From WACF01 sp040880205 (lineage in GTDB: Bacteria > Pseudomonadota > Gammaproteobacteria > Pseudomonadales > Cellvibrionaceae), in NCBI GenBank assembly GCA_040880205.1, contig JBBDIU010000134.1, positions 11,177-75,176 of the forward strand: a DNA stretch of 64,000 bases, in the 5' to 3' direction. The notes below the pieces were generated by a model. The model ran no database searches. It was not told the DNA's origin and saw only the letters and a program-made list of their open reading frames with translations. Both the position numbers and the translations under genes were made by a program. Numbering within the stretch: the stretch's first letter is position 1; every line of letters begins with the position of its first letter. Below are positions 26,110 through 33,774 of the stretch, piece by piece.

Positions 26110-27029
26110 CAAGATTCCGATAGAAAGGTGTGCAGATGATTGATCAGCCACTCGGGGTCGTCCCACATCAGAAAATGGTAGCCCGCCTCGGACATGTGGA
26201 TTGACTTGTTATCAAGCAGCCGATATTGCTGTTCGAATATTGCCAGAGTTGCTTCCTTGGTGGAACCCATGGACTCGTAAGCGGCCCAGGCACCGAGGAC
26301 CTTGGCCGGCGCGGTAACCCGATCCAGGTGGGAGCGAATGTCCATTGTGTACATGTCGTACATGGCTTGCGCGATGGTAACGCGGTCGGAGGCGAGCCCC
26401 CATTCCATTAAAGTATCCAGTCGCGATTGGTCGCGCGTCATGCCCATCAATTGCGTGGGCATGCGCCGTTCGTAGGCCTCGGCGCTTTGCGCCAGCATGG
26501 AGGACTTCATCCGCGCGGCGACGGGCTGCATCTGCTCCACGGTTGCCGCCGGGTTTTGCGCGGCGGGCAAAAACGGCAGGGAATCCACTATCACCAATCC
26601 GTGCACCAGGTCCGGATACTGACTGGCAATCAACAATGCCACAAAACCGCCCAGGCTGTGCCCGACCAATACCGGCCGGTCCAGTTGCGATTCGCGAATG
26701 TAGGCCACCAACTGCGCGGTGACCGGTTCCAGAAAGCCTTCGCTGACATTGTCCAGTGGCGGCTGGCCCGCAAAGCCAGGCAACTGCACGAGATGACAAC
26801 GGTGGGCCGATTTAACCGCATCGCAAATGTCGGCAAACGCCTGGTAGCTGCTGCTCAGGCCGGGAATGAAGATCAGGTCGCGACCCGCTCCCGTCGTTCG
26901 TATCGCCATGTCCTGAAATGTTGTTGTGTGCTGAACGGCACCAGAACTGCCATCGGCAAACGCGACCCCACACCAGCCCATCGTTAGGGTGATCACCAAT
27001 GCGTATCGATATATCGTGCTCATACTCAT
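26109..27029 (-). CDS. Secreted alpha/beta hydrolase
   Basis: Alpha/beta-fold hydrolase, 306 residues, with a signal peptide (YRYALVITLTMGWCGVAFA), hence periplasmic or secreted. The nucleophile elbow GHSLGGF (Ser near 126), an oxyanion strand (LIFIPGLSSSYQAF) and a C-terminal His (AGYHFLMWDDPEW) complete the triad. The substrate is not predictable. It is the first gene of a coupled unit with the LytS kinase and LytTR regulator, so it may shape the signal the kinase senses (inference). A second ATG two codons downstream is an equally good start. Confidence 0.85.
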   Translation of the reverse strand: MSMSTIYRYALVITLTMGWCGVAFADGSSGAVQHTTTFQDMAIRTTGAGRDLIFIPGLSSSYQAFADICDAVKSAHRCHLVQLPGFAGQPPLDNVSEGFLEPVTAQLVAYIRESQLDRPVLVGHSLGGFVALLIASQYPDLVHGLVIVDSLPFLPAAQNPAATVEQMQPVAARMKSSMLAQSAEAYERRMPTQLMGMTRDQSRLDTLMEWGLASDRVTIAQAMYDMYTMDIRSHLDRVTAPAKVLGAWAAYESMGSTKEATLAIFEQQYRLLDNKSIHMSEAGYHFLMWDDPEWLINHLHTFLSES

Positions 27030-27187
27030 GCCCTCCTCGTTGAGATTTCGAGTTGGCAGTATGCCTGGGGAAATCCGTCGGGCTGGATGTTTCGTGGGAA
27101 CGGCAAATAGCGCCGCTAAGCGGAAAAATAGCGTGAGGGGGCGCAGGTCCGAGGGGCTTTCGCAGCCCCCTGGAGGGTTTTAACCAA

Positions 27188-27739
27188 TCAGTCGAGTTGC
27201 TGGACTTGCGTCGCCTGTGCGCGTGTGACGTAATCCTGGTAGGCAGGTAGCGCAATTGCCGCGACAATACCGATAACAGCGACAACGGGCATAATCAGCG
27301 CGGCCACAACTACCCCCGTGGAATTCGGACCAGGTGCCGGACCGTAATTGTTTTCACCCGACGAGCCGGGCGCAAAAATCAGGATCAGCGCCACAATGAA
27401 GTTAACAAAGGGCACAATCATCAAAAGCGACAGCCAACCCGAATAGTTGAGATCGTTCAAGCGACGCACCGCCATGGCGAAGGTCGGCACCAGCATAGCC
27501 CCGTACATCAGTAGCATAAGGCCACCAACAAGCGTGGCCGAGCCGGACACAACACTCAGTACTCCCCCGAGCAGAGCGGCCCCCGCCATAATCGCGAAGC
27601 TCCAGGCCAGACCGTAGGCGAGGTAGCGGAGCCGGCCGATGCGACCAGCAAAACTGAATACTTGGGGTTCATAGGTGGATTCACCACTTCCAATATCGGC
27701 AGCACTGGGAGCGGCATAGGGGTTGGCGGTCGTAGTCAT
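27188..27739 (-). CDS. DUF805 membrane protein with pilin-like tail
   Basis: DUF805 protein, 183 residues from ATG 27739. AAAGGA is well spaced for this ATG but too close to the ATG two codons earlier. After a polar N terminus, the family core begins VFSFAGRIGRLRYLAYGLAW and includes the AVRRLNDLNYSGW motif, with about four membrane helices. The C-terminal segment (MPVVAVIGIVAAIALPAYQDYVTRAQ) resembles the N-terminal helix of type IV pilins but lies at the end of the protein. Such tails occur in other DUF805 proteins. Function unknown. Confidence 0.82.
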   Translation of the reverse strand: MTTTANPYAAPSAADIGSGESTYEPQVFSFAGRIGRLRYLAYGLAWSFAIMAGAALLGGVLSVVSGSATLVGGLMLLMYGAMLVPTFAMAVRRLNDLNYSGWLSLLMIVPFVNFIVALILIFAPGSSGENNYGPAPGPNSTGVVVAALIMPVVAVIGIVAAIALPAYQDYVTRAQATQVQQLD

Positions 27740-28036
27740 AACCATTTTCCTTTTACTTTGTTGTTTTTTAAGGGTAGCGCATCAGGGCGCGCATCCTGCA
27801 CACAATCATCCTGCACACAATATAGGCGCTAGCGTACACCCGTCGGGATTGGATCCGATACACTGTGCCGGGCGGTCGATTTTGTAGATAGCCTGTTGTA
27901 CCGCTCATAACGAATGGCCGGTCGCCACTACTGCCACTGCCATCCACACATCCCCCACTGGCAGCGAACGTGGGGCATTTTCGAGGCACTTTGTGCTAAG
28001 GTAGCGGAAAATATCGCCAACCAGGAGGTGTAGGTA

Positions 28037-28477
28037 ATGTATAAGCGTTCCCTGGCAGCCGCGCTGGCCCTTTTATTTGCCACCAGTCTGTCGGTTGCCG
28101 ACAATGATTGCGGCTTGGCAAACTTGGATCCCATCGCTCTGGACAAAAATGGAAATGCCGAGTTAAGCCGGGACGAAGCCCAAGGCTCCGCGCTGGCCTG
28201 GGCCTTCGACCAGGTGGACACCAATAATGATGGAGTCATCAGTCAGCCCGAGTTCGGTGCCCGCTGTGCGTCATACAAGGCTGGTGCGAGCGGTAGCAAC
28301 AACCAAACCAACGCCAAGCCCCGCGAACCCACAGCCGCGGAAAAAGCGGCCGCTGAAAAAGCCGAACGGCAGAAAGCCCGCCAATCCCGCAAAGTGGAAG
28401 GCCGGGTGGACGAGGAAACGGACGAAGCCGTGGATAGCGCAATCGACAAGGGCCTGGATCGATTGTTTGGGCGGTGA
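28037..28477 (+). CDS. Secreted EF-hand calcium-binding protein
   Basis: Small exported protein, 146 residues: signal peptide (KRSLAAALALLFATSLSVA), two EF-hand loops (DKNGNAELSRDE near 36-47, DTNNDGVISQPE near 60-71) and a lysine/alanine-rich helical C terminus ending DKGLDRLFGR. It probably binds calcium in the periplasm; partner unknown. AGGAGG at 28022-28027 supports the start. Immediately after its stop lies an eight-unit heptad repeat array. Confidence 0.82.
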   Translation: MYKRSLAAALALLFATSLSVADNDCGLANLDPIALDKNGNAELSRDEAQGSALAWAFDQVDTNNDGVISQPEFGARCASYKAGASGSNNQTNAKPREPTAAEKAAAEKAERQKARQSRKVEGRVDEETDEAVDSAIDKGLDRLFGR

Positions 28478-28482
28478 AGGGT

Positions 28483-28538
28483 CAATGAACAATGAACAAT
28501 GAACAATGAACAATGAACAATGAACAATGAACAATGAA
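28483..28538. repeat. Heptad repeat array 3, CAATGAA x8
   Basis: Eight perfect tandem copies of CAATGAA directly after the EF-hand gene, followed by a degenerate CAATATG. Confidence 0.95.
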
Positions 28539-28718
28539 CAATATGTGATTCCGGCCTTGGTCGTCCGTTCCCGGCGACTTGGGTTATAGTTTCGCGCCGA
28601 GAATAATAAGGATAGGGACAATCCGATGCACTCCCTACAATTCCGCCTGTGTTCGCTTCCCGAGTGCGCCGCCGCCCGGCGACGCTCCCTGTCCACTTTT
28701 TATGTCACGCCCAGCTCT

Positions 28719-28776
28719 CACTATTCACCATTCACCATTCACCATTCACCATTCACCATTCACCATTCACCATTCA
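28719..28776. repeat. Heptad repeat array 4, CACCATT x7 plus CACTATT
   Basis: CACTATT and seven CACCATT units run directly into the N gap at 28777, so the true copy number is unknown and the repeat probably caused the gap. Confidence 0.95.
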
Positions 28777-28786
28777 NNNNNNNNNN
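28777..28786. other. Assembly gap (10 N)
   Basis: Ten N between a heptad repeat array and dispersed element copy B; any frame read across it is artificial. Confidence 0.95.
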
Positions 28787-28868
28787 GCCGTCCATGGCCC
28801 CGTCCCGCTGCTGTCCATGCAGCTATTCACTCCGAAACAGCACCCGTCCAGCCGCGCAAAGCTGCCTC
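28787..28868. repeat. Dispersed intergenic element, copy B
   Basis: Colinear with 10985-11065: shares CCCGCTGCTGTCC, CTATTCACTCCGAAACAG and GCAAAGCTG with small differences. The left part is cut by the N gap, so the pairing arm seen in copy A cannot be checked. Confidence 0.75.
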
Positions 28869-28889
28869 GCGCCTGCGCCGCCCCAATTT

Positions 28890-28945
28890 CACTATTCACT
28901 ATTCACCATTCACATTTCACCTTTTACTTTTCACATTTCACTTTT
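28890..28945. repeat. Heptad repeat array 5, eight degenerate CACnnTT units
   Basis: Eight in-phase words: CACTATT x2, CACCATT, CACATTT, CACCTTT, TACTTTT, CACATTT, CACTTTT. The sequence diverges but the phase is exact. It lies 45 bases before the DUF2235 start codon. Confidence 0.85.
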
Positions 28946-28989
28946 CACGCTCACCAACACTTCCACCAATCACCCCCAAGGAGCTCCAC

Positions 28990-30006
28990 ATGAAAAGAAT
29001 CGCGATATTTGCCGACGGCACCTGGAATTCGCCCGACCAAGGCGGGGCCACCAATGTGTTGCAAATGGCGCGGGCAGTAAAGCCGCATGTTAACGGCGTT
29101 GAACAAATCGCCTTTTATGATTGGGGCGTGGGTACTGACCGCAAGGAATTTACCGGCGGATTGCGCGGGGAAGGCATCGATAAAAATATCATGGACTGTT
29201 ACCGCTTCATTGTTCACAACTACAACAAGGGCGACCAACTATTCTTTTTCGGCTTCAGCCGCGGCGCTTATACGGTCCGCTCCCTGGGTGGATTTATCCG
29301 CAACTGTGGTTTGCTAACGCGAGAGCACGCCGACAAGATTCCTGCCGCCTACAAACTTTACCGCAAGCGCTCCCTGGCCAGCGGGCCCAATGAACCGCAA
29401 GCGACCAAGTTCCGCAAAAACTACGCGGTTGCCGACATCACCCCCATTGAGTTCGTGGGCGTGTGGGACACAGTCGGCTCGCTGGGGATTCCCGTTCCCT
29501 TTTGGGGCACGCTGGGCGAACGGGAATTCCTGTTTCACGATTGCGAGCCGAGCAAAATTGTTCAACATGCCCGCCACGCCATGTCCATCGACGAAGACCG
29601 GGAAGACTTTACCCCCACCCTCTGGACGCCCAAACCCGACCTGGATCTGCTCCAGGTGTGGTTTCCCGGCGTTCACTCCGACGTGGGTGGCGGCTACGAC
29701 GATTCCGAACTCAGCCATGGCGCTGGCAAATGGATGCTCAAGGAAGCGTCCCACTTCGGCCTCAAATTCGAACCCCACTGCCTAAAATCCACCCGCAACA
29801 CCGCTTTCGACAAACAACACAACGAGCGCAAAGGCATCTACATGGCCCGCGGCAAGCACATCCGCACCATCGAAGGCCCGCTGCACAAATCCGTGAAAGA
29901 ACGCTGGGACAGGAACGCTCACGATTACCGCAAGAAAAGCAAGGCTCTACAAGACCTGTTGGAATCGGTGGATGGGAATTGGTCGAAGCTGGATATTGTT
30001 GGGTGA
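28990..30006 (+). CDS. DUF2235 alpha/beta hydrolase
   Basis: DUF2235 protein, 338 residues from ATG 28990, which has AAGGAG five bases upstream; any longer reading frame crosses repeats and an N gap and is not real. It begins KRIAIFADGTWN, the family start, and holds the nucleophile motif GFSRGAYTVRSL (Ser near 91), an acidic site in FVGVWDTVGSLG and a His in WFPGVHSDVGGGY. The Tle1 type VI phospholipase effectors share this domain, but no vgr or other type VI gene is nearby and the protein lacks a signal peptide. Substrate unknown. The TGA stop is the start of heptad array 6. Confidence 0.85.
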   Translation: MKRIAIFADGTWNSPDQGGATNVLQMARAVKPHVNGVEQIAFYDWGVGTDRKEFTGGLRGEGIDKNIMDCYRFIVHNYNKGDQLFFFGFSRGAYTVRSLGGFIRNCGLLTREHADKIPAAYKLYRKRSLASGPNEPQATKFRKNYAVADITPIEFVGVWDTVGSLGIPVPFWGTLGEREFLFHDCEPSKIVQHARHAMSIDEDREDFTPTLWTPKPDLDLLQVWFPGVHSDVGGGYDDSELSHGAGKWMLKEASHFGLKFEPHCLKSTRNTAFDKQHNERKGIYMARGKHIRTIEGPLHKSVKERWDRNAHDYRKKSKALQDLLESVDGNWSKLDIVG

Positions 30007-30055
30007 GATGTGAGACGTGAGACGTGAGACGTGAGACGACAGTGAATGGTGAATC
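30003..30055. repeat. Heptad repeat array 6, GTGAGAC units from the DUF2235 stop codon
   Basis: GTGAGAT then four GTGAGAC (30003-30037), and after a 4-base slip GTGAATG and GTGAATC (30042-30055). The DUF2235 stop TGA (30004-30006) is within the first unit. The rest of 30056-30288 contains no gene, only loose GTGAAAT/GTGAGAT-like words. Confidence 0.85.
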
Positions 30056-30288
30056 ACAAAAAATGTCAAGGTGAAATGTGAGATGACAAGTGAAGAGCGA
30101 ATTGAAAAATGTCAAGGTGGAACGCGAGGCTGTATCAGTCTAGGCACGATGCAGCTTTGCGCGGAAGAGCTGGTAAATCGTGAGCCAATCAGGGAACAGG
30201 GGTTTGTTTCGTGGGTTTTGAATGGTGGCGACAACGTTTGAATTCCAATTTCGCCGTCTTGCATACGGGGAAGAGGAAACTTTTTTAA

Positions 30289-30323
30289 CTGTTACCTGTT
30301 CCCTGTCACCTGTTCCCTGGTTA
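30289..30323. repeat. Heptad repeat array 7 at the stop codon of a minus-strand gene
   Basis: CTGTTAC, CTGTTCC, CTGTCAC, CTGTTCC, CTGGTTA. The last unit supplies the TAA stop (30321-30323, minus strand) of the zinc-finger/TPR gene. Confidence 0.85.
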
Positions 30324-31802
30324 CTTGAACTCAATCGGCGTTAGTTCCTGCGGACCTTCCGTTTCGGGCTCTTGCGATGACTCGGGATCGGGGTCTGGCT
30401 TCGTGGGCTTTTTGGCACCAAACACGGGGCGTTTGGCTTTTTTCGATTGTTTCTCGGTCGGTCGGCGTTCCGCCAGACTGTTCGCCAGTTGGCGGCATTT
30501 TTGCGCCTGTTCGGCCTTGTTGGGTATATCTTCAAGCGCGTCGGCCATCAGTTCGAAAGCTTCCGGCAACTGGGGGTAGTCGGGGAACTGTTTGTGCATA
30601 CCGTTAATGAGTTTTATCGCGGACAACGAGTCGCCGCGGTTCTTGCAGGCGAGCGCGAGCTCGTGGCGAACCTTGGCGGATGCGGGCTGATAACCGGCAC
30701 TTAAAGCCAATACGCGCTTGTAGATGGTGGTCAGTTGATAATCCTGCTGACTGCGAAGCAGAAAGTCCAGGTAACGATTTGCCGCCTCTTCGGTCAACTC
30801 CTTGCGGCCGGTAGCGTAAAAAAATTCAAAGCGTTGTTTGTGGAATTCCTTGTCCGCGGGAAACTTCGCCAAGGCAACGTCAAACAACTCGACCAGACCA
30901 TTGTAATCCCCCTCTTTCAGTCTGATATCAATCCTCGCGGCCATGTGGTCGCGTTCACTTCGCGGTGCGTCTGATTCGCCACTGTCCTCCCGGGCGGTAA
31001 AGCCGAGCTCGCCCTGGTATTGAAATATCATATAGCCCATGATGTGAAACATGACGATCGTGTAGTAGTTCGCCACCATCGACTGCAGCACATTTGAGAC
31101 CATCGAGTAGCTGTGGCCAATCAATTCGTTAATGACGCTGACCGAGGCGGACATCATCAATACAAAGCCGAGAATCAGCCCGTAGGGCAAGCCCACGGCG
31201 GCAATCAGACGCAATAGATTGAGCGGGTTCAGCGCTTCGGCAACGCTGTCCGTCATGCCGAACAGGATTACCACGGCGGGCAGGGCCAGGATAATCAGAA
31301 AGCCCAGCAAACCGGCAATTTGCGGCCCGAAATATTGGTAAGCACCAAAAACCGCAACGCCCATGGCAACCAGCATTGCCAGCAAGCTGCCGATAAGGGC
31401 CAAGCCACCGCTGTAGGCCTCGGTAATGTCGGGCGGCACAAGTAAGCCGCTCGCGGTGTTCTTCAAACAACTAAAGCAGTATTTCAGGAATGCACCGGTC
31501 ACCATTAAATACCAGAGAATGGCTAGGGGCAGATACGCGAGCACACTGCCGAGCAAGGATACCGCAACTATCAAGACCAGGGTTCGGGTCGCCAGGGGAT
31601 AGCGAAAACTCTCTTCCAACCGGCGCCAAAACGGGATTGCCTGATTAATTGCTCCGAGGTGCTCGACGGGCCGGGCGCAAGTGAAACATCGTTCGCCTTT
31701 GCGCGGATCACTTTCATCCACACAGCTATCGCAATTGTAGGTGTGGCACACTCGGCAGCTATAGGTCGCCGGGGTTAAGGGATGATACTTACAATAATCC
31801 AT
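30321..31802 (-). CDS. Zinc-finger, polytopic membrane and TPR protein
   Basis: Multidomain protein, 493 residues. The N terminus has a B-box-like zinc-binding pattern (CKYHPLTPATYSCRVCHTYNCDSC ... CFTC, with His). Five or six membrane helices follow (about 75-270), resembling DUF4013-type proteins. The C-terminal half (290-420) is helical with TPR-like repeats, followed by a charged Lys/Pro/Glu tail. Its ATG overlaps the TAA of the rhomboid gene (TAATG at 31800-31804), so the two are translationally coupled and probably work together. Zinc ribbon, membrane part and TPR together suggest a membrane adaptor or scaffold (inference). Confidence 0.7.
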   Translation of the reverse strand: MDYCKYHPLTPATYSCRVCHTYNCDSCVDESDPRKGERCFTCARPVEHLGAINQAIPFWRRLEESFRYPLATRTLVLIVAVSLLGSVLAYLPLAILWYLMVTGAFLKYCFSCLKNTASGLLVPPDITEAYSGGLALIGSLLAMLVAMGVAVFGAYQYFGPQIAGLLGFLIILALPAVVILFGMTDSVAEALNPLNLLRLIAAVGLPYGLILGFVLMMSASVSVINELIGHSYSMVSNVLQSMVANYYTIVMFHIMGYMIFQYQGELGFTAREDSGESDAPRSERDHMAARIDIRLKEGDYNGLVELFDVALAKFPADKEFHKQRFEFFYATGRKELTEEAANRYLDFLLRSQQDYQLTTIYKRVLALSAGYQPASAKVRHELALACKNRGDSLSAIKLINGMHKQFPDYPQLPEAFELMADALEDIPNKAEQAQKCRQLANSLAERRPTEKQSKKAKRPVFGAKKPTKPDPDPESSQEPETEGPQELTPIEFK

Positions 31803-33244
31803 TACTGGTTCCCCGCGCCCGGTGCTGTCATTAGCTGATCCGCGAACTGCTCATAGGCCTTTTGCTTGCGGCGCTGATTGAGAGAGGCCGCCACTTGCGA
31901 CAGCTTGCGCGCCAGCACGCCAAGCTGTGGATGCTGACTGTTGCGGCCGCGCAGCAATTCCAGGACCTGTTCCGCCGTGCCAAATTGCTCCCTGGTGGCC
32001 AGACCGAGGCCGATGTTGACGGCGGTTTCGTCGCCCAGCGACTGATGAATGTCCGGATTTTCGAGCCAGACCCTTCCCTGCTGTCCGTATTGATCGGGCC
32101 GGCTTACTTTAAAACCGAGCAAATCATCGATGGCGGATTGATAACCTTGTGCTTTATCGATTCGCAACAGGTTGTAGCGCAGCAGGGCGAGATCGAAACT
32201 TAGCCCGTGTTCCTTGATCATGGCTTCGAGTGCTTTCCGCGCTGGCCGGAATTGAAAGTTCTCTATACTCCGATATATTTTGGCGAGCTGCTCCTGATAT
32301 GGATTGCTGTCCTGATCCTCCTCGACGTATTCTTCATTAATTAACGTAGGAGTGATCCGAGCGAACGCAATCATCAACAAGCCACCGGCGGCAAATCCAC
32401 CGGCATGAGCCATAAAGGCGACATTCGAGCCGGCGTCGTTAAAATAGTCGAAAACTTCCTTGCCAATATAAATCGGCAAAATCAGCAGCGCGGGCGCTCT
32501 AAAATAGCCGACAAACACGAAAAACCAATAGAAAAACTCGATCTTACGCAGCCGGAAAACGCCCAGGTACATGGCCATCACCCCGCTGATTGCATCCGAT
32601 GCGCCCACCAGCGATGTGCCGCTTTTTAGATCCATAACCGCGTAGGCCAGACCGCCGACCACGCCTGTTATCAGATAGAAAAGAAAAAAACGGAGGTGGC
32701 CAATGGCTGCCTCAACGGCGAAGCCACAGATTACCAGGAAAAACATATTGCCCAATAGATGCATCATGTCGCCATGCAAAAACTGGTGGCTTACCAAGGA
32801 CACGACATTCATGTCATTGGGTATTAATCCAAAATTCAGAAAACTAATCGCCTCCAACTGACGATTGATTATGGCTCTGGCGTTACGCCAATCCTCGTAA
32901 TGGGTATTGGTAAAATGTTCGCGGCCATTGGCATCGATGTAGGATTTAAAATCAAAGTCCACCAGCAGCGCAAACTGCACGTCGACCCCGAACCCTTCCT
33001 CTATGGCCGCCTGATAATCATCAGCCAGTTCCTGCTCGTCCCGGGCAACCAGATATTTGCGGTAGATCGGCCATTCAACGTCAAACAGTTGCTGCTGTTG
33101 GTAGGACGCAAAGGCCTGCATCAACTTGGTATTGTCCCCCGATTGATACAGGAAAAACACCAGAACATTGATCATCACCAGACTCAGTAACACCGCGGGT
33201 GTATACTGCCAGTCAAAACTTTTTTCAGTCGGAACGATAACCAT
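31802..33244 (-). CDS. Rhomboid family intramembrane serine protease
   Basis: Rhomboid protease, 480 residues, longer than the usual 200-300. A membrane helix near 18-35 and a periplasmic or lumenal insert (about 40-145) precede the rhomboid core: HQFLHGDMMHLLGNMFFLVICG, the catalytic Ser in GASDAISGVMAMYLG (usual GxSG/A replaced by GASD) and the His in MAHAGGFAAGGLL. A soluble C-terminal region (310-480) contains helical repeats. It cleaves transmembrane helices near their outer end; substrate unknown. Coupled to the following zinc-finger/TPR gene. It is not a recognisable rhombosortase. The ribosome binding site is poor. Confidence 0.85.
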   Translation of the reverse strand: MVIVPTEKSFDWQYTPAVLLSLVMINVLVFFLYQSGDNTKLMQAFASYQQQQLFDVEWPIYRKYLVARDEQELADDYQAAIEEGFGVDVQFALLVDFDFKSYIDANGREHFTNTHYEDWRNARAIINRQLEAISFLNFGLIPNDMNVVSLVSHQFLHGDMMHLLGNMFFLVICGFAVEAAIGHLRFFLFYLITGVVGGLAYAVMDLKSGTSLVGASDAISGVMAMYLGVFRLRKIEFFYWFFVFVGYFRAPALLILPIYIGKEVFDYFNDAGSNVAFMAHAGGFAAGGLLMIAFARITPTLINEEYVEEDQDSNPYQEQLAKIYRSIENFQFRPARKALEAMIKEHGLSFDLALLRYNLLRIDKAQGYQSAIDDLLGFKVSRPDQYGQQGRVWLENPDIHQSLGDETAVNIGLGLATREQFGTAEQVLELLRGRNSQHPQLGVLARKLSQVAASLNQRRKQKAYEQFADQLMTAPGAGNQ

Positions 33245-33258
33245 GGGGGCTCAGTTTA

Positions 33259-33286
33259 CAGGTAGCAGGTAACAGGTAACAGGTAA
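33259..33286. repeat. Heptad repeat array 8, CAGGTAA units
   Basis: CAGGTAG then three CAGGTAA, between the rhomboid start and the end of the four-helix-bundle gene. Confidence 0.85.
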
Positions 33287-33314
33287 CAAGAAAAATCTGA
33301 ATAAATTATTTGTT

Positions 33315-33671
33315 TCATTGCTGGTCGATGGCTCTTGCTTGTTTGACGGCGGTGAACAAAATTGCACACAGCTCGTCGCAGTCAGAGTGCATGCTTTCAA
33401 AACTCCTTACTTCAAGGTAGTTCGTATCCTTTAAGAGCTTCAACCAATACTTGGTTTCGAGTGCCTCCTTGTACGCTATGGACAGTTTGGCTGAAAAATC
33501 GGCTTTAGAAATTCCGCCCCGCGCCTCTGCTATGTTAGCGCCAATGGAAGTCCCAGAGCGCAAGAACTGTTTTGAAAGCACATGCTCCCGCTTCTGATCC
33601 ACCAAGAACTTATAAGCGTTCACCACCCGAACCGCAAACTTATAAGACTTATCCTCCATTTCCCCGCTCAT
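33315..33671 (-). CDS. Four-helix-bundle protein (S23/IVP family)
   Basis: Four-helix-bundle protein, 118 residues from ATG 33671, preceded by GGAGGAGCGAAAGGA; a longer start at 33692 is possible. The family pattern is clear: KFAVRVVNAYKFLVDQK, then LSKQFLRSGTSIGANIAEARGG, then AYKEALETKYWLKLLK. These S23 proteins were first found as intervening sequences in 23S rRNA genes and occur singly at many chromosomal sites; the related Avd proteins serve diversity-generating retroelements, but no reverse transcriptase is present here. Heptad arrays flank the gene on both sides. Function unknown. Confidence 0.85.
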   Translation of the reverse strand: MSGEMEDKSYKFAVRVVNAYKFLVDQKREHVLSKQFLRSGTSIGANIAEARGGISKADFSAKLSIAYKEALETKYWLKLLKDTNYLEVRSFESMHSDCDELCAILFTAVKQARAIDQQ

Positions 33672-33697
33672 TCCTTTCGCTCCTCCCGCCAATTATT

Positions 33698-33774
33698 TGT
33701 TCCCTGTTCACTGTTCCCTGTTCACTGTTCCCTGTTCACTGTTCCCTGTTCACTGTTCCCTGTTTCATTGTTCA
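33698..33774. repeat. Heptad repeat array 9, alternating TGTTCCC/TGTTCAC
   Basis: Eleven in-phase units. Nine strictly alternate TGTTCCC and TGTTCAC (a 14-bp higher-order unit), then TGTTTCA and TTGTTCA. The final TCA (33772-33774) is the stop codon of the minus-strand DUF4153 gene. Confidence 0.95.

Noticed and set aside
28579..28989. Extension of the DUF2235 frame upstream across the N gap
   Set aside because: Encodes heptad repeats and unknown bases; the ATG at 28990 has a proper ribosome binding site and the family N terminus.
33315..33671. Diversity-generating retroelement (Avd-like four-helix protein)
   Set aside because: No reverse transcriptase, template repeat or variable-repeat target was seen around it.
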